A stretch of DNA of 64,000 nucleotides from Prasinococcaceae sp. CCMP 1430 (Eukaryota > Prasinodermophyta > Palmophyllophyceae > Prasinococcales > Prasinococcaceae): positions 223,299 through 287,298 of the forward strand of contig RQSC01000028.1 of assembly GCA_013416795.1 (NCBI GenBank), read 5' to 3'. The position numbers were made by a program, and so were the translations under genes. The notes under the pieces are model-generated. The model made no database searches, was not told where the DNA came from, and saw only the letters and a list, made by a program, of their open reading frames with translations. Positions 11,152 to 21,242 of this stretch are shown piece after piece (positions within the stretch are counted from its first letter, which is position 1; every line of letters begins with the position of its first letter).

Positions 11152-11983
11152 GTGCGCAACGCCCGCCCGCAGCACGCCAACGCCTCGTCTCGGCTTCGCG
11201 GTGAGCGAGTGGGGCGTCAGGCTTTGTGTTTGCGATAGGGCGGGAGGGGCGTGCTATGACTGCTCGATTCGCCGAGACCGCGCATGGGTGCGGGGACAAT
11301 AGCATGGGAGCGCGCTCGTGTGCAGGCGTGGGCGAAGCCGGCGCACCTCACGGTGCGGGGCGCGAGCAAAACAATGCAGCTGGAACGGTGACAAGTGGGG
11401 CACGCATGGCGCCTGGACGGGGCGGCATGGCCGAATGAACGAGATAAGACAACATCTTTTCAAACTCAACTCAGAGGCGAGCGGCCACACGCAAATCTGG
11501 GCTCGCTCGCTGGCCTGCTCACCTACGCGCTCGCCTGCGAATGGCTGCACAAGCGCGAGCGCACCCCTGCCACCTTCAACCCCGCTCCCTTCCCACGCGC
11601 CCCGGCCCCTGCCGCTGTCTCGTGCGTGCTGTCAACGTGTATGAAATGAATGAGCTCTTAATTTTTACATATAGTTGACTGATGGCTCGTGGTGGGAGGA
11701 CGGCAGCTTTGCCTCGGCGGTGGCTGGCGCGGTCGGTCCGTCAGGACTGACGCCACGTGGCTATGCGTGGCACTGTCGGGCGCGCCGCCGGCTGATCCCT
11801 GAGGAGGGGGCCTTTGCGCGGCGCCGCCGTCATGCGCGCGCTCGTGCCTGCCGCTCGTGCTCTGCTGCTATCGTCTCCTCGCCCCTTGCCATTCCATTGC
11901 GCCCACGAGTAGCACGCACGAGGCTCTCGCACTGCCGCCCCGGGGCACGCATGCAGCGGCCTCGCGTGCACCCCCGACGCATC
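11152..11983. other. Convergent 3' UTR region containing a candidate SECIS
   Basis: This lies between the SERBP1-like stop (+) and the selenoprotein stop (minus). No protein gene seen. The part next to 11984 would be the selenoprotein 3' UTR and contains the SECIS candidate annotated separately. An AT-richer patch at 11640-11680 could hold polyadenylation signals. Confidence 0.55.
11770..11840 (-). promoter_or_regulatory. Candidate SECIS element in the SelW-like 3' UTR
   Basis: Read on the minus strand about 150 nt after the stop. The required SECIS parts occur in order: ATGA (11833-11830), a 10-bp helix with one bulge (11828-11818 pairing with 11788-11779), an unpaired AAA 14 nt after ATGA (11815-11813), and GA (11777-11776) opposite the ATGA core. 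A small extra stem CCCT/AGGG (11808-11805 with 11800-11797) in the apical loop suggests a form 2 element. Folded by hand only. Confidence 0.65.
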
Positions 11984-12352
11984 TTAGAGGTTCGCCTTGA
12001 CCGCCTGCGCGATCTCCCTCATGCTCTGCGAGCGGTTGCTCGCGTACTTCGAGAAGAGCCTGCGCTGGTCGTTCTCCCACAGCACCTTGCCAGAGGGATC
12101 CTTGACGGTCACCCTGATGGGGTACTTATCCAGGCGCACGGTCTCAATCTTGGCGTCTGGATTGCCCATCTGGACGGCCGTCTTGGCCGCGTTGCACTCC
12201 TGCGCGCGGCCCAGCGCGTCAGCACGCGCGGGCGCGGCTTCGCGCGACAGCCAAAGTGCACACAACCGCGCGCACACCCTTTGCCACCCGAGCCGCGCCC
12301 AACGCCCCCCCACTCCCCCCCGCGCCCGCCCACTCCGCACTCGCACTCCACA

Positions 12353-12387
<35 letters not shown>

Positions 12388-12568
12388 GTCCCCAGCTTCC
12401 TGCCCCTTCTCCCACCACACACACACACGCCGCCGCCCCGCGCCTGCGAAGCACTTCAAGGGTGCCCACACACTCTCCGCCCGCCGTCTCTTCATCCGCT
12501 CGTTGCTCGCTCACCTGCATGCCGCCGTCTCAGTTGCGGCAGAACTCGACCGTGTACGTAGGCGCCAT
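11984..12568 (-). CDS. SelW-like selenoprotein with in-frame UGA (Sec13)
   Basis: Small thioredoxin-fold redox selenoprotein resembling the SelW/Rdx group. Exon 1 (12568-12515) encodes MAPTYTVEFCRN, then TGA (12532-12530), then DGGMQ. Exon 2 (12199-11984) encodes the rest. The junction is phase 0 and gives 89 aa if TGA is read as selenocysteine. C10-R-N-U13 is a CxxU redox motif directly after a beta strand, the position typical of SelW/SelT/SelH proteins. The size, the following helix with AKTAVQMGNPDAKIE and the C-terminal helix match Rdx topology. If the TGA were a stop the product would be 12 residues, while the frame beyond it stays clean and conserved-looking. A SECIS candidate follows in the 3' UTR. 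The intron holds a 30-nt poly-C tract. The exact subfamily is uncertain. Confidence 0.82.
12356..12385. repeat. Poly-C tract in the selenoprotein intron
   Basis: Run of 30 consecutive C on the + strand inside the single intron of the SelW-like gene. Confidence 0.95.
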
Positions 12569-13516
12569 GGCTCCCCACAGGTGTGGAGGTGTGGAGGGTG
12601 GGGGTTGGAGGGGCCGGGCGCGCGCGGGAGCCGCTGACCACCGGGTGGTGGTGGTGTGTGTGGGCAGGGGCGGCGGCGCGCGCGCGCTGTGGCGCGCGGC
12701 GGCGCCATCACGGCCGCTGCCGCCGCCGCCTCCACATCAAATCGCACCTTGACGAAATTGCCGTCGAAACATTATCCTCTTGCGGATTTTGCCATCAAAA
12801 CGCACACGTCGGTATCCTGTAAATATATTTGTAGACATTGTACACCACGGGAGACTCTCGCGTGCTGCGCGCACGCGGCAGGCGCGGCTACAATCAAATC
12901 GCATTGCGAGCGCGAGGGTAGGGTTCACCCCGCCGCGGGGCCTTGAGATCACGTCACATCGCACTACAAATTCCGATTTGGGTGGCACCGACTGGGAGCA
13001 CGCGAACCCAAACCTCGTCGATCGCGGCCGCGCGGGTATGGTCTGAGGAGATCGATCGACGGCATCGTCGCAGCTCGACACATTGCTGCCATTCAGTGCG
13101 AACTCACTCTCGCCGCTGCGTGCGACCGCTGCGACAGCGTCGGCGGGAGCGAGGACTGCAGAGAAGGCTGCCGAGGCAAACGCTCTCGAGACTGAGCCGG
13201 CCACGCCCTCACGCAAGGCCTCGGCACTACGGTGTGCGCCACGTGCGAAGCCCAAGCCCGTGGGGCTGGCGCTGGCGTTCGGGGCGCACGTCGAGGAACC
13301 CCCTGGGAGCAAGGCGACAGCCGCCAAGCGCTGGAAGAAGACGGGCGGCAAGCCGAGCGCGAGGCCGCGATCCGCGCGAGCGTCGGCGCACCGGTCGGGC
13401 CGCCCTCAAGTGCGCGGCACTAGCGGGCACGCGATTAGTTTGACAACCAGTTGCTGCATTAAAGGGGGGCCTGGCGGGCCATTGTCGCGCACAAGGCAGC
13501 GAAAACGGCCCCCGCA
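12569..13516. other. Intergenic: selenoprotein 5' flank and RPS14 3' flank
   Basis: The stretch at about 12745-12990 is AT-richer than the rest of the window and is probably the promoter of the selenoprotein gene. An open frame on the + strand around 13083-13440 (Ala/Lys/Arg-rich) lacks an ATG and family resemblance, so it is not called. Confidence 0.45.
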
Positions 13517-14270
13517 CTACAGGCGGCGACCGCGGCGGCCACCCTTCCGGCGAGTGCTGTTGGACGGGGAGGCAACGGACGGCAGCGCGGGTCAGCGCAC
13601 GTCTCGCACAAAGCACGGCCCGCGCAAATCGTCGGCGCGCGTGCCGCGGACGACTTGCAGCGAAGCGCCGCCGCCGTGGGGCGCGCAGGTGCGCGCAGGT
13701 GGGCAGGGCACGCTCACGTGCGTGGGTGCGATCGCGCTCGCTGCGCTCAACCTCGCAAACGCACCTGTCGGTCGGGATGGGGGTCACGTCCTCAATGCGG
13801 CCGATCTTGAGACCGGAGCGGGCCAGCGCGCGGAGAGCAGACTGGGCGCCGGGGCCCGGGGTCTTGGTCTTGTTGCCGCCAGTCGCGCGGATCTTGATGT
13901 GCAGCGCAGTCAGGCCGAGGTCCTTGCACTTCTGGGCGACGTCCTGCGCCGCAAGCATAGCCGCGTACGGGGAAGACTCATCACGGTCCGCCTTCACCTT
14001 CATGCCGCCTATGTGGACCAACGAAGGGAGGGCGCCGAAGACAGGATGCGGAGGGACAGGGGATGGGGGATCGGTCAGCGCCTGCCTGCGCACGCACTCC
14101 CGCCGCCAGCGCCTCGCACCCGCGCGCGGCGAACCACGCGCGCAGGAAAAACGAAAAAAAAGTACCGCGCGCGCGCCTCAGACCACCTGGCCGCCGCGCG
14201 CGCGCGCGCGCGCCGCGCACGCACCGGTGACACGGCAGATGGTCTCCTTGCCCGAGATATCAGTGACGTG
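13517..14270 (-). CDS. RPS14: 40S ribosomal protein S14 (uS11), 5' exons missing
   Basis: Eukaryotic uS11, on the 40S platform near the mRNA exit. Three exons are clear: 14270-14225 ([16 protein letters not shown]), 14008-13765 ([18 protein letters not shown] to EDVTPIPTD) and 13556-13517 ([13 protein letters not shown] stop). All splice phases fit and give 109 aa, against about 150 for the full protein. The missing part is the N-terminus ending in the VFGVCHIFASFNDTFV-type segment. No exon for it is visible between 14271 and the N at 14434, so it is most likely lost at that join. The last exon is only 40 nt. Identity is certain from the near-invariant core. Gene density and GC bias suit a highly expressed ribosomal protein gene. 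Confidence 0.95.
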
Positions 14271-14433
14271 CTGTGGGGGCGGCGGGAGTGGGGGCCAGGA
14301 GGGTCAGGTCGAGGCCAGGGGGCGTCTCATCCGCATGCGGCGGCGCGCGGGCGCGCGCGCGCAACCAAAAAAAAAAAAAACGCGAGCAGACCTAATCATC
14401 GGCGGGGGCCGCCGCCGCCGCCGCGCCGCGCCC

Positions 14434-14434
14434 N
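14434..14434. other. Single-N assembly join or uncalled base
   Basis: Lone N 164 bp upstream of the first visible RPS14 exon (minus strand). The conserved 5' exons of that gene are absent on this side of it. Confidence 0.65.
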
Positions 14435-14954
14435 GGGTACAGAGGTCGCAGGCGCTCGCGCGCAAGCTCGTGCGCGCGCGCGCGCGCGCGCCGGCCGCCG
14501 CAGCCGCCGCACGACGCGCCTTCGCTTTGATGGATCCCACAGACATACCGCGCATTTACTCCGCATGTTTCCGCCAAATCAACGCGCACATAGTACAAAA
14601 CAAAACCCGCAGGATTCATTTGCAACGCGTTTCGTGCCCCCATGAAAACGCACGGATCGCGCAGATGCGATGCATTTTGATGGCGCCGCCCGGGCGCCGC
14701 GCGCGCCTTAGGTTTTGTGCCGCGGAGCTGATCAGCCGGGCGCCCCGGAGTAGACCCTGACTACTTAACCCAATTTCAGAACCTGAACTCCCGAGGGTGG
14801 GTCCTCCCGGGCGGTCGCACGGGACGACGACCCCGGTCGCACCGCAATTAGACCGTGCATGCTCGGGCGTTACCTGCCCGACGGACCGGGATAAAAACGG
14901 ACGATCGGGGTGGAGCGCGGGCGGTTGTGGACAGAGCGCCGAACACTTCGGAGC

Positions 14955-15014
<60 letters not shown>

Positions 15015-15415
15015 CCTCTTTTTTTTTTTTTTTTTGGCGGTTCGGATCGCTTCGGATATCGCGCGCGCGCGCGCGCGCCGCAACCTCAACCTTCCCGCCG
15101 CTCTCCGCCGAAGAATACATGAAAATGTACTCCCATGGTCTCTGAATTAAACCCTAATTATTGAGGAACCCCATATTTGGCGCGCGGCGCGCGCGCGCGC
15201 CCGGGATGAGGCGCTTGGATTTACGGGCATTTTTGGGGGGCGCGGCATCGCGCGCGCCGCGCCGCGGCCGCCCTCCCCAAGCGCACATCAAAATGCGAGC
15301 TCCGAGGCGAGAACAGGAGTCTCCCGTGGGTTACTTTTCTTTTTTTCTTTTTCTTTTTGTCGCGTTGTGCGCGCGCGCGCGCGTGTGAGCGCGCGCATTC
15401 GAGTGAGGTGAGGTT
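14435..15415. other. Intergenic region with long poly-T and promoter-like sequence
   Basis: No gene recognised. It contains AT-richer sequence at 14520-14660, the duplicated poly-T structure at 14952-15035, a telomere-like AAACCCTAAT at 15149-15158, and a pyrimidine tract (about 15335-15358) upstream of the SHMT gene. Confidence 0.5.
14952..15035. repeat. Duplicated GCTCCTCT plus poly-T (52 T and 17 T)
   Basis: A GCTCCTCT motif leads into an uninterrupted T tract (14960-15011), then the same motif recurs and leads into a second T tract (15019-15035). This looks like local duplication by slippage, or a retroposed poly-A tail on the opposite strand. Confidence 0.8.
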
Positions 15416-16996
15416 TTGCGCGGCGGGCGCAGCGTGCGCGCCATCAGCGGCGAGCGCTGGCCGCGAGCGCGCCCTGCATGCGTCGGCTGTTGCGCCGCCG
15501 CGTCGGCGTCGGCGGCGTCTGCCGCGGTGCCGCTGCCGGCGAACGACGAGGCGTACGACGCCTTCTCGGGCGACGCCTCGCGCAAGCACATCACGTGGCC
15601 CAAGATGATGAACGAGCCTCTCGAGGCCATCGACCCCGTCATGGCCGAGATCATCGAGCACGAGAAGGTCCGCCAGTGGAAGGGCATCTGCCTCATCCCG
15701 TCGGAGAACTTCGGCTCGCGCTCGGTCATGGAGACAGTCGGCTCGGTCATGACCAACAAGTACTCGGAGGGCTACCCCGGGCAGCGCTACTACGGCGGCA
15801 ACGAGTTTATCGACCAGGCGGAGTCGCTGTGCCAGCAGCGTGCGCTCGAGACCTTCCGCCTCGACCCGGAGAAGTGGGGCGTTAACGTGCAGCCGCTGTC
15901 GGGCTCGCCGTCCAACATGGCGGTGTTCACCGCGCTGCTCAAGCCGCACGACCGCATCATGGGGCTCGACCTGCCCCACGGCGGCCACCTGAGCCACGGC
16001 TACCAGACGCCGACCAAGAAGATCTCGGCGGTGTCCACCTACTTCGAGACGATGCCCTACCGCCTCGACGAGTCCACGGGCCTGATCGACTACGACGCGC
16101 TCGAGAAGTCCGCCGAGCTCTTCCGCCCCAAGATCCTCATCGCGGGCGCGTCGGCGTACGCGCAGCACTACGACTACCCGCGCATGCGCGCGATTGCCGA
16201 CAAGGTGGGCGCCCACCTGCTCGCCGACATGGCGCACATCTCCGGCCTCGTCGCCGCCGACGTCGTGCCGGGCCCCTTCGAGACCGCCGACGTGGTCACC
16301 ACCACCACGCACAAGTCGCTGCGCGGCCCGCGCGCGGGCATGATCTTCTTCCGCAAGGGCGTCAAGGGCCAGGACAAGAAGGGCAACGACATCATGTACG
16401 ATCTCGAGGAAAAGATTAACTTCGCGGTCTTCCCCGGACTCCAGGGCGGGCCGCACAACCACACGATCGCAGGCCTCGCGGTCGCGCTCAAGCAGGCGTC
16501 CTCGCCCGACTTCAGGGCGTACCAGGAGCAGGTGATGGCCAACTCGGCGGCCTTCGCCGCGGCGCTGCAGAAGGCAGGCTACTCGCTCGTGTCAGGCGGC
16601 ACCTCCAACCACCTGTGCCTCGTCGACCTCAAGCCCGCGGGCGTCGATGGCGCGCGCGCAGAGCGCGTGCTCGAGCTCGCCAACATCTCCACCAACAAGA
16701 ACACGGTGCCGGGCGACAAGTCGGCGCTCAACCCCGGCGGCCTGCGCATGGGCGCGCCGGCGATGACCACCCGCGGCTTCAACGAGGGCGACTTCGAGAA
16801 GGTGGCGGGTTTCGTGGACCGCGGCATCAAGATTGCTGCCGACCTCAAGGCGAAGTACCCCAAGATGAAGGACTTCCGCGTGGCGCTGGAGGACGCGGAG
16901 GTGCCTGAGATCGCGGCACTGCGCGCGGACGTGGAGGGTTTCACCAAGGACTTCCCCACGATCGGCTTCGAGCGCGGTGACATGCGCTTTCAGTAG
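15416..16996 (+). CDS. Serine hydroxymethyltransferase
   Basis: PLP enzyme that converts serine and tetrahydrofolate to glycine and 5,10-methylene-THF, the main entry to one-carbon metabolism. The conserved protein runs from about 15545 ([10 protein letters not shown]) to the TAG at 16994. Hallmarks are [42 protein letters not shown], the PLP lysine in [12 protein letters not shown] (Lys codon 16313-16315), [12 protein letters not shown] and [18 protein letters not shown]. No intron is seen in this part. The start is unresolved: the frame is open back to a TGA at 15404 but has no ATG before 15605, inside the conserved region. An upstream exon or the out-of-frame ATG at 15478 ([13 protein letters not shown], transit-peptide-like) may supply the N-terminus. 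The Arg/Ala-rich lead suggests an organellar isoform (inference). Confidence 0.95.
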   Translation: MRGGRSVRAISGERWPRARPACVGCCAAASASAASAAVPLPANDEAYDAFSGDASRKHITWPKMMNEPLEAIDPVMAEIIEHEKVRQWKGICLIPSENFGSRSVMETVGSVMTNKYSEGYPGQRYYGGNEFIDQAESLCQQRALETFRLDPEKWGVNVQPLSGSPSNMAVFTALLKPHDRIMGLDLPHGGHLSHGYQTPTKKISAVSTYFETMPYRLDESTGLIDYDALEKSAELFRPKILIAGASAYAQHYDYPRMRAIADKVGAHLLADMAHISGLVAADVVPGPFETADVVTTTTHKSLRGPRAGMIFFRKGVKGQDKKGNDIMYDLEEKINFAVFPGLQGGPHNHTIAGLAVALKQASSPDFRAYQEQVMANSAAFAAALQKAGYSLVSGGTSNHLCLVDLKPAGVDGARAERVLELANISTNKNTVPGDKSALNPGGLRMGAPAMTTRGFNEGDFEKVAGFVDRGIKIAADLKAKYPKMKDFRVALEDAEVPEIAALRADVEGFTKDFPTIGFERGDMRFQ

Positions 16997-17465
16997 GGTG
17001 GTCGCGCTCGCGACGACGCTCGCGAGTCTGTGCCGCCCCGCCCGGTCCCGCGCGTCGGACCACGAGTACTTTACAGAATTTTATGTGATAACGGATAAGA
17101 AGATGTGGATGGTTTGTGACTCAAGGTTCATCCCCACCTTACACAGTGCCGCCGCCCTCGGCCCGCGCGCGCTCCCGCTCCCAGAGCAAGCGTACGCAGC
17201 GCCGCTCACTCGCGATGTCGCGCCCGCCCGCCCGCGCGTATCCACACGCGCACACGGGAGATTGCACACATACACGGACGCACACGTGCAACGCACACGC
17301 GCGCACGCAGCCGCCCACGACGCGTCGAGCGGTGACGCACGCGTGCAAGCTCCACCCTGAGGACAAACGAAGTGGCCGTCCTTCGGCTGTGTGTGTAAAA
17401 ATACGCAGCGCGCACGCGCGTGCGCGCTCGGCCCGGCCGGCGGTGCCGCTGCCTGCGCGCCAAAC
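16997..17465. other. Convergent 3' flanks of SHMT and prohibitin
   Basis: No gene seen. An AT-richer patch at about 17065-17130 after the SHMT stop is a plausible 3' UTR and polyadenylation area. The rest is CACA/CGCG-rich. Confidence 0.5.
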
Positions 17466-18935
17466 CTATCTCTTCCTGCTGGGGTCGGTCTCGAGGTCGC
17501 CGAGGTTGAGCAGCAGCGAGTCCGAGTTGAGGTAGACGCGGTTGGCGCCCGTCGAGATGGTCGACGCCACCTCGCGCGCGGCCTCGATCTTGCGCAGCGT
17601 GATGAACGACGGATTCGAGCGGATCGCCTGCGCGCGCGCGGGGCGCACGAGCGCATGCGCGTCGGCACGTGGTGTGCGTGTGCGCGTGTGTGCGCGTGTG
17701 TAGGGGAGGACGTCAGGGGAGAGGGGAAGGTGGTGCGGCTGGTGGTCAGCATGCGCGCGCGCGAGTGCATCCGCTCGCGCGAGGCGCGCGCGCGACCTCG
17801 CGCCGCCGGGATCAGTGGTTAATAATTCGATTCCTTGGACTTGTCCGTCACGAGGCATCGGTAGAGGGAGTCCACGATCATCACCTCCCGGGGTGCGTGT
17901 GCGTGTGCGCGCGCGCGCCGTGTCGCACCTTGCCGATCAGCTGCGCCGACTGCGCCTCACCCTCCGCGCGCACGATCGCCGAGCGCTTCTCCTGCTCGGC
18001 CTTCTCGACGACGTAGCGCGCGCGCTCCGCCTCCTGCTGCGCCACCTGCTTGGCCTCGACTGCCGCGGTGTACTCGCGCCCGAAGCTGAGCTGCGTGATG
18101 GAGACGTCCTCGAGCTTGATGCCGAAGTAGCCCGCCCGGTGCTCCAGCACGCGACGGATGTCCTTGGACACCAGGTCACGCTGCGTGAGCAGCTGCGAGG
18201 CGTTGTAGTGTGCCACGACGCTCTTGAGCGTCTCCTGCACTATGGACGGCAGCACGCGCTCCGCCCAGTCCGTGCCCAGGGTGCGGTAGATCGTCGGCAG
18301 CTGGTTGGGGTCGGGGTACGTCAGCACGCGCAGCGAGATGTTCACCATCTGCAGGTCCTTCGAACCTGACGTCGACTGCACCTGGTTGGGCGTGGCGCGC
18401 ACGTTGTACACCACCGGCTTGTCGAACCACGGGAGGCACAGATGCGTGCCCTCGCCGTACACCTGGGTGCGCGTGCGCGCATGTGAGCGCGTCAGCCATC
18501 CCCCGGTCAACATGCGAGCAGTCTCGCGCGCGCGCGCGCGCGCTGGACAGCCCGGGGCGGAGCAAAGCGGCGGCGGGCCGTTGCAAGAAGCGCATGCGCC
18601 ACAGATCCATCTGCCCTACGCACGCGCGCGCGCGCTCGCACGCTCGGTGCGGCCGCGCACACAGACAGACAGACAGACAGACAAGACAGAGAGAGAGAGA
18701 GCGTGCAGGGCAATGCGCGCGTGCGCGCGAGCGTGCGCGAGAGCATCTCGAGCCCCATGCGCACCTTGTCCTTGACGCCGAAGACGCGGTTGAAGACGAT
18801 GGCGCGGTGGCCGCCCTCGACGTTGAAGAGAGAGTTGTAGCCTGCCCAGCCGACGGCGCCCACGCCTGCGAGCGCGCCCGCCGCGGGCGCGGCGGTCGGC
18901 ACGAGCTTGGCGAGGTTGCGGATGAAGTTCGCCAT
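17466..18935 (-). CDS. PHB2: Prohibitin-2
   Basis: Subunit of the mitochondrial inner-membrane prohibitin ring, which scaffolds m-AAA proteases and cristae. Three exons, 18935-18765, 18462-17929 and 17627-17466, all join in phase 0 and give 288 aa, the family's normal length. The N-terminus [12 protein letters not shown] leads into a membrane anchor around residues 14-35. Then come the SPFH/band-7 domain with [29 protein letters not shown] and [20 protein letters not shown], the coiled coil [20 protein letters not shown], and the C-terminal [15 protein letters not shown]. The N-terminal anchor and the alignment place it with PHB2 rather than PHB1. The first intron has a (GACA)n stretch near 18660-18684. 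It is convergent with SHMT. Confidence 0.95.
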
Positions 18936-19255
18936 CTCCGCGCGCGCGACCGCAACCCCCTCCCCCCCTCGACCCACCTAACGCCCCTCTGCCCTCGCTC
19001 CCGAGGCGCCCTCACTCCCCCCCCATCCCACACCCACGCCCACACCGCACACCACCACCAACACACCCGCTTATTCGCATAATGTTTCGGTTCGTCATTA
19101 AGGGTACAGTACATGCTTTCAGGTAGTAGGGTCTGTATTGGGCGGCGCTAGCGCTCATACGCGAGCGCCTGCGTCACCGCCAGCTGACTTGCTGGCGTGC
19201 CAGGCGCCCGCCGCATCGCCCCCGCGTTGCAGGCGCGCTCCGTGAGAGCGGTAGC
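18936..19255. other. Intergenic: prohibitin promoter and WD40 3' flank
   Basis: Pyrimidine-rich sequence on the + strand (18955-19070) followed by an AT-richer patch holding GGGTACAGTACATGC at 19102-19116. No gene seen. Confidence 0.5.
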
Positions 19256-20551
19256 CTACCCCCTCTCGATGGGCGCCGCGTAGGCCTCTTTTGCCGTGCA
19301 TATCAGTAGCTCGTCGGTGGCGATGGCACCCGGGCGCATGCGCACGGCGTGGGTCGCGGGCGGGCGCTCGTCCCCCTCGCCGGCTGCTGCGTTCTCGCTG
19401 GGCGCAGGGGCAACGCAGCCATCCCACGCGAGCACGTCGCCCGTCTCATACTCGATGATGCGCACATCGGCGCCTCCGGTCGCGATCACACCGTCCCTGC
19501 CGAGAGCGCTGGCGTCGAGCGAGTACAGGCGCGCGCCCGCGTGCGTAAGGGTGCGCGTGGCAAGACCCCTCCGCAGGTCCCACTCCTGCAACGCCGCTTG
19601 CTCCCTCCAGCTGCCGACGATAATGGCGTGCTCACCCCGTGACCCGTCGAGCGCCTGGCCACACACCTGCACCCCGTGCACCGACGCTACGGCACCGCCT
19701 GCGCGCGCGTCCCACAGCACCGCGCGGCCGTCCCAGCCGGCGGTGACGCACACCGCGTCGCCGTCGCCTACAAACGCCACTGCAAATGCGCGATTGGAGT
19801 GACCAGCCTGCTGCGAGTCCGCGCCGACGTGCAGCCGCGAGCGAAGCACGAAGCGCTCGGCGTCGTACAGCCGCAGCGCCCCGTCGGTTCCCACGCTCGC
19901 AAATGCGGCGCGCCCGCTCAGGCGCGCGAATGCGAGCGCCGAGGGGGACGAGCCCTCCTCGCGAAGCGGCTCGGCCTGCTGCTGTGCCGCAGCGCGCGAG
20001 GTCGTGTGCCAACAATGCAGCTCTCCCGCCGAGTTGCCCACGACGCACACGCTGCGCCCCGGCACGAAAGCGAGAGCGGTCGCAGCCGTCCCTGCCGGCG
20101 CGCCAGCACTGCTGAAGGTGGACACGGCGGCGCCAGACGAGGCGTTGAACGCCAGCGCGGACCCGTCACGGCACGCCACCGCAACGATCCCTCCGTCGGG
20201 GCTGTACTCCCCGGCGAGCGGCTCAGCGCCGCCGAGGTCAAATGCAATGCGTCGCTTGAGCTCATACGCGCCTGCGGGCGCGCGCCGCTCTGCGCTCGTG
20301 CTGCCCTGCGCCACCTTGGCCCCCACACCGCTCGCAGCTGCGCGCGCCCTCTCGGCGTCCATCTCTGGCGCCAGGGCCGCGCGCTCCTTGGAACTCAGCG
20401 GTCGCGACCTCTGCAGCCACTCGTGACGCGCCGCGCGCTCCTCTTCATCGCTGCTCTCGTACGGTGTGTCCGAGTCGTCGTCCGCGTCGCTCCCTGAGGG
20501 CGCCGCCGGCCGTGCGGCCCCGCGCACGTCCCCGCCGGGCGGCGCGCGCCC
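19256..20551 (-). CDS. WD40-repeat protein, 5' partial at an N gap
   Basis: Beta-propeller protein of unknown specific role. About 431 residues are present in one exon, and the frame runs straight into the N gap at 20552. An acidic lead (DTPYESSDEEERAARHEWL) precedes repeats such as LAGEYSPDGGIVAVACRDGSA, ASVGTDGALRLYDAERF, AVCVTAGWDGRAVLWDARAGG, QAALQEWDLRRGLATRTL and IATGGADVRIIEYETGD. Six to seven blades seem likely but are diverged. The end KEAYAAPIERG matches no signature I recognise. It could belong to a spliceosomal or ribosome-biogenesis WD40 family, but nothing visible decides this. Missing first exon(s) lie in or beyond the gap. Confidence 0.8.
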   Translation of the reverse strand, partial: GRAPPGGDVRGAARPAAPSGSDADDDSDTPYESSDEEERAARHEWLQRSRPLSSKERAALAPEMDAERARAAASGVGAKVAQGSTSAERRAPAGAYELKRRIAFDLGGAEPLAGEYSPDGGIVAVACRDGSALAFNASSGAAVSTFSSAGAPAGTAATALAFVPGRSVCVVGNSAGELHCWHTTSRAAAQQQAEPLREEGSSPSALAFARLSGRAAFASVGTDGALRLYDAERFVLRSRLHVGADSQQAGHSNRAFAVAFVGDGDAVCVTAGWDGRAVLWDARAGGAVASVHGVQVCGQALDGSRGEHAIIVGSWREQAALQEWDLRRGLATRTLTHAGARLYSLDASALGRDGVIATGGADVRIIEYETGDVLAWDGCVAPAPSENAAAGEGDERPPATHAVRMRPGAIATDELLICTAKEAYAAPIERG

Positions 20552-20653
20552 NNNNNNNNNNNNNNNNNNNNNNNNNNNNNNNNNNNNNNNNNNNNNNNNN
20601 NNNNNNNNNNNNNNNNNNNNNNNNNNNNNNNNNNNNNNNNNNNNNNNNNNNNN
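20552..20653. other. Assembly gap (102 N)
   Basis: Run of N truncating the 5' end of the WD40 gene, directly followed by a CA microsatellite that may have caused the assembly break. Confidence 0.98.
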
Positions 20654-20681
20654 CACACACACACACACACACACACACAAG

Positions 20682-20727
<46 letters not shown>
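20654..20727. repeat. (CA)n microsatellite with CG interruption
   Basis: Two CA runs (20654-20679 and about 20691-20727) separated by AAGCGCGCGCGC. They abut the N gap, so the true length is unknown. Confidence 0.9.
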
Positions 20728-20728
<1 letters not shown>

Positions 20729-21242
20729 GTGCACGGTGCGCGCTGCGCGCGCGCGCGGCGGCTTTGCCCAGCGCGATCGCGATCCCTCGGCGGCCCCGCG
20801 CTTCGCGGGCGGCTTCCGTAAAGCGCGCTGCCCGCGGGCATGCCGAAATCGACGGTTCGGGCCCGGTTGCGCGCGCGGCGGCGGCAGCGGCGCGCGCGCG
20901 CGAGGGAGTGGGGTGACGGCACGTCGACGCCCACTGGGCCAAAAAAAAGAAAAAGAAAAAGAAAAAGAAAAAGCCGTGGCGGAAGCGCCGACCGATGGTG
21001 GTTGATGGCTGATTTTTTATTTTTATTTTGATTTTTATTTTGATTTTGATTGTACAGTACGTAGATCAGTTCGAAAGCTTTTTTTTTAAGTTTCCTCGCG
21101 GCAGAGGGGCGGGGGGTGCGGCAGCGCCTGCTGTCCCAAACCTAAAAAACGCCGCCGCGCGGCGCCCGGCAGTGGGCGGGGGCGGGGGCGGTGGGTGCGC
21201 CAGAGGGCGCGCGGCGGCGCGCGGCGGCGGCCGCGGCGCGCC
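20728..21242. other. Intergenic: upstream region of NDUFA6
   Basis: Contains an AAAAAG repeat (20941-20973), a TTTTTATTTTGATT-type AT-rich stretch (21012-21052) and TGTACAGTACGTA at 21052-21064, then a GC-rich run to the ATG. No gene seen. Probably the promoter region. Confidence 0.5.

Noticed and set aside
12530-12532. TGA as an ordinary stop codon of a 12-residue ORF
   Set aside because: Conserved-looking coding, splice phase and a candidate SECIS downstream favour selenocysteine.
13083-14645. 520-residue + strand frame
   Set aside because: No ATG start, and most of it lies antisense to the certain RPS14 exons.
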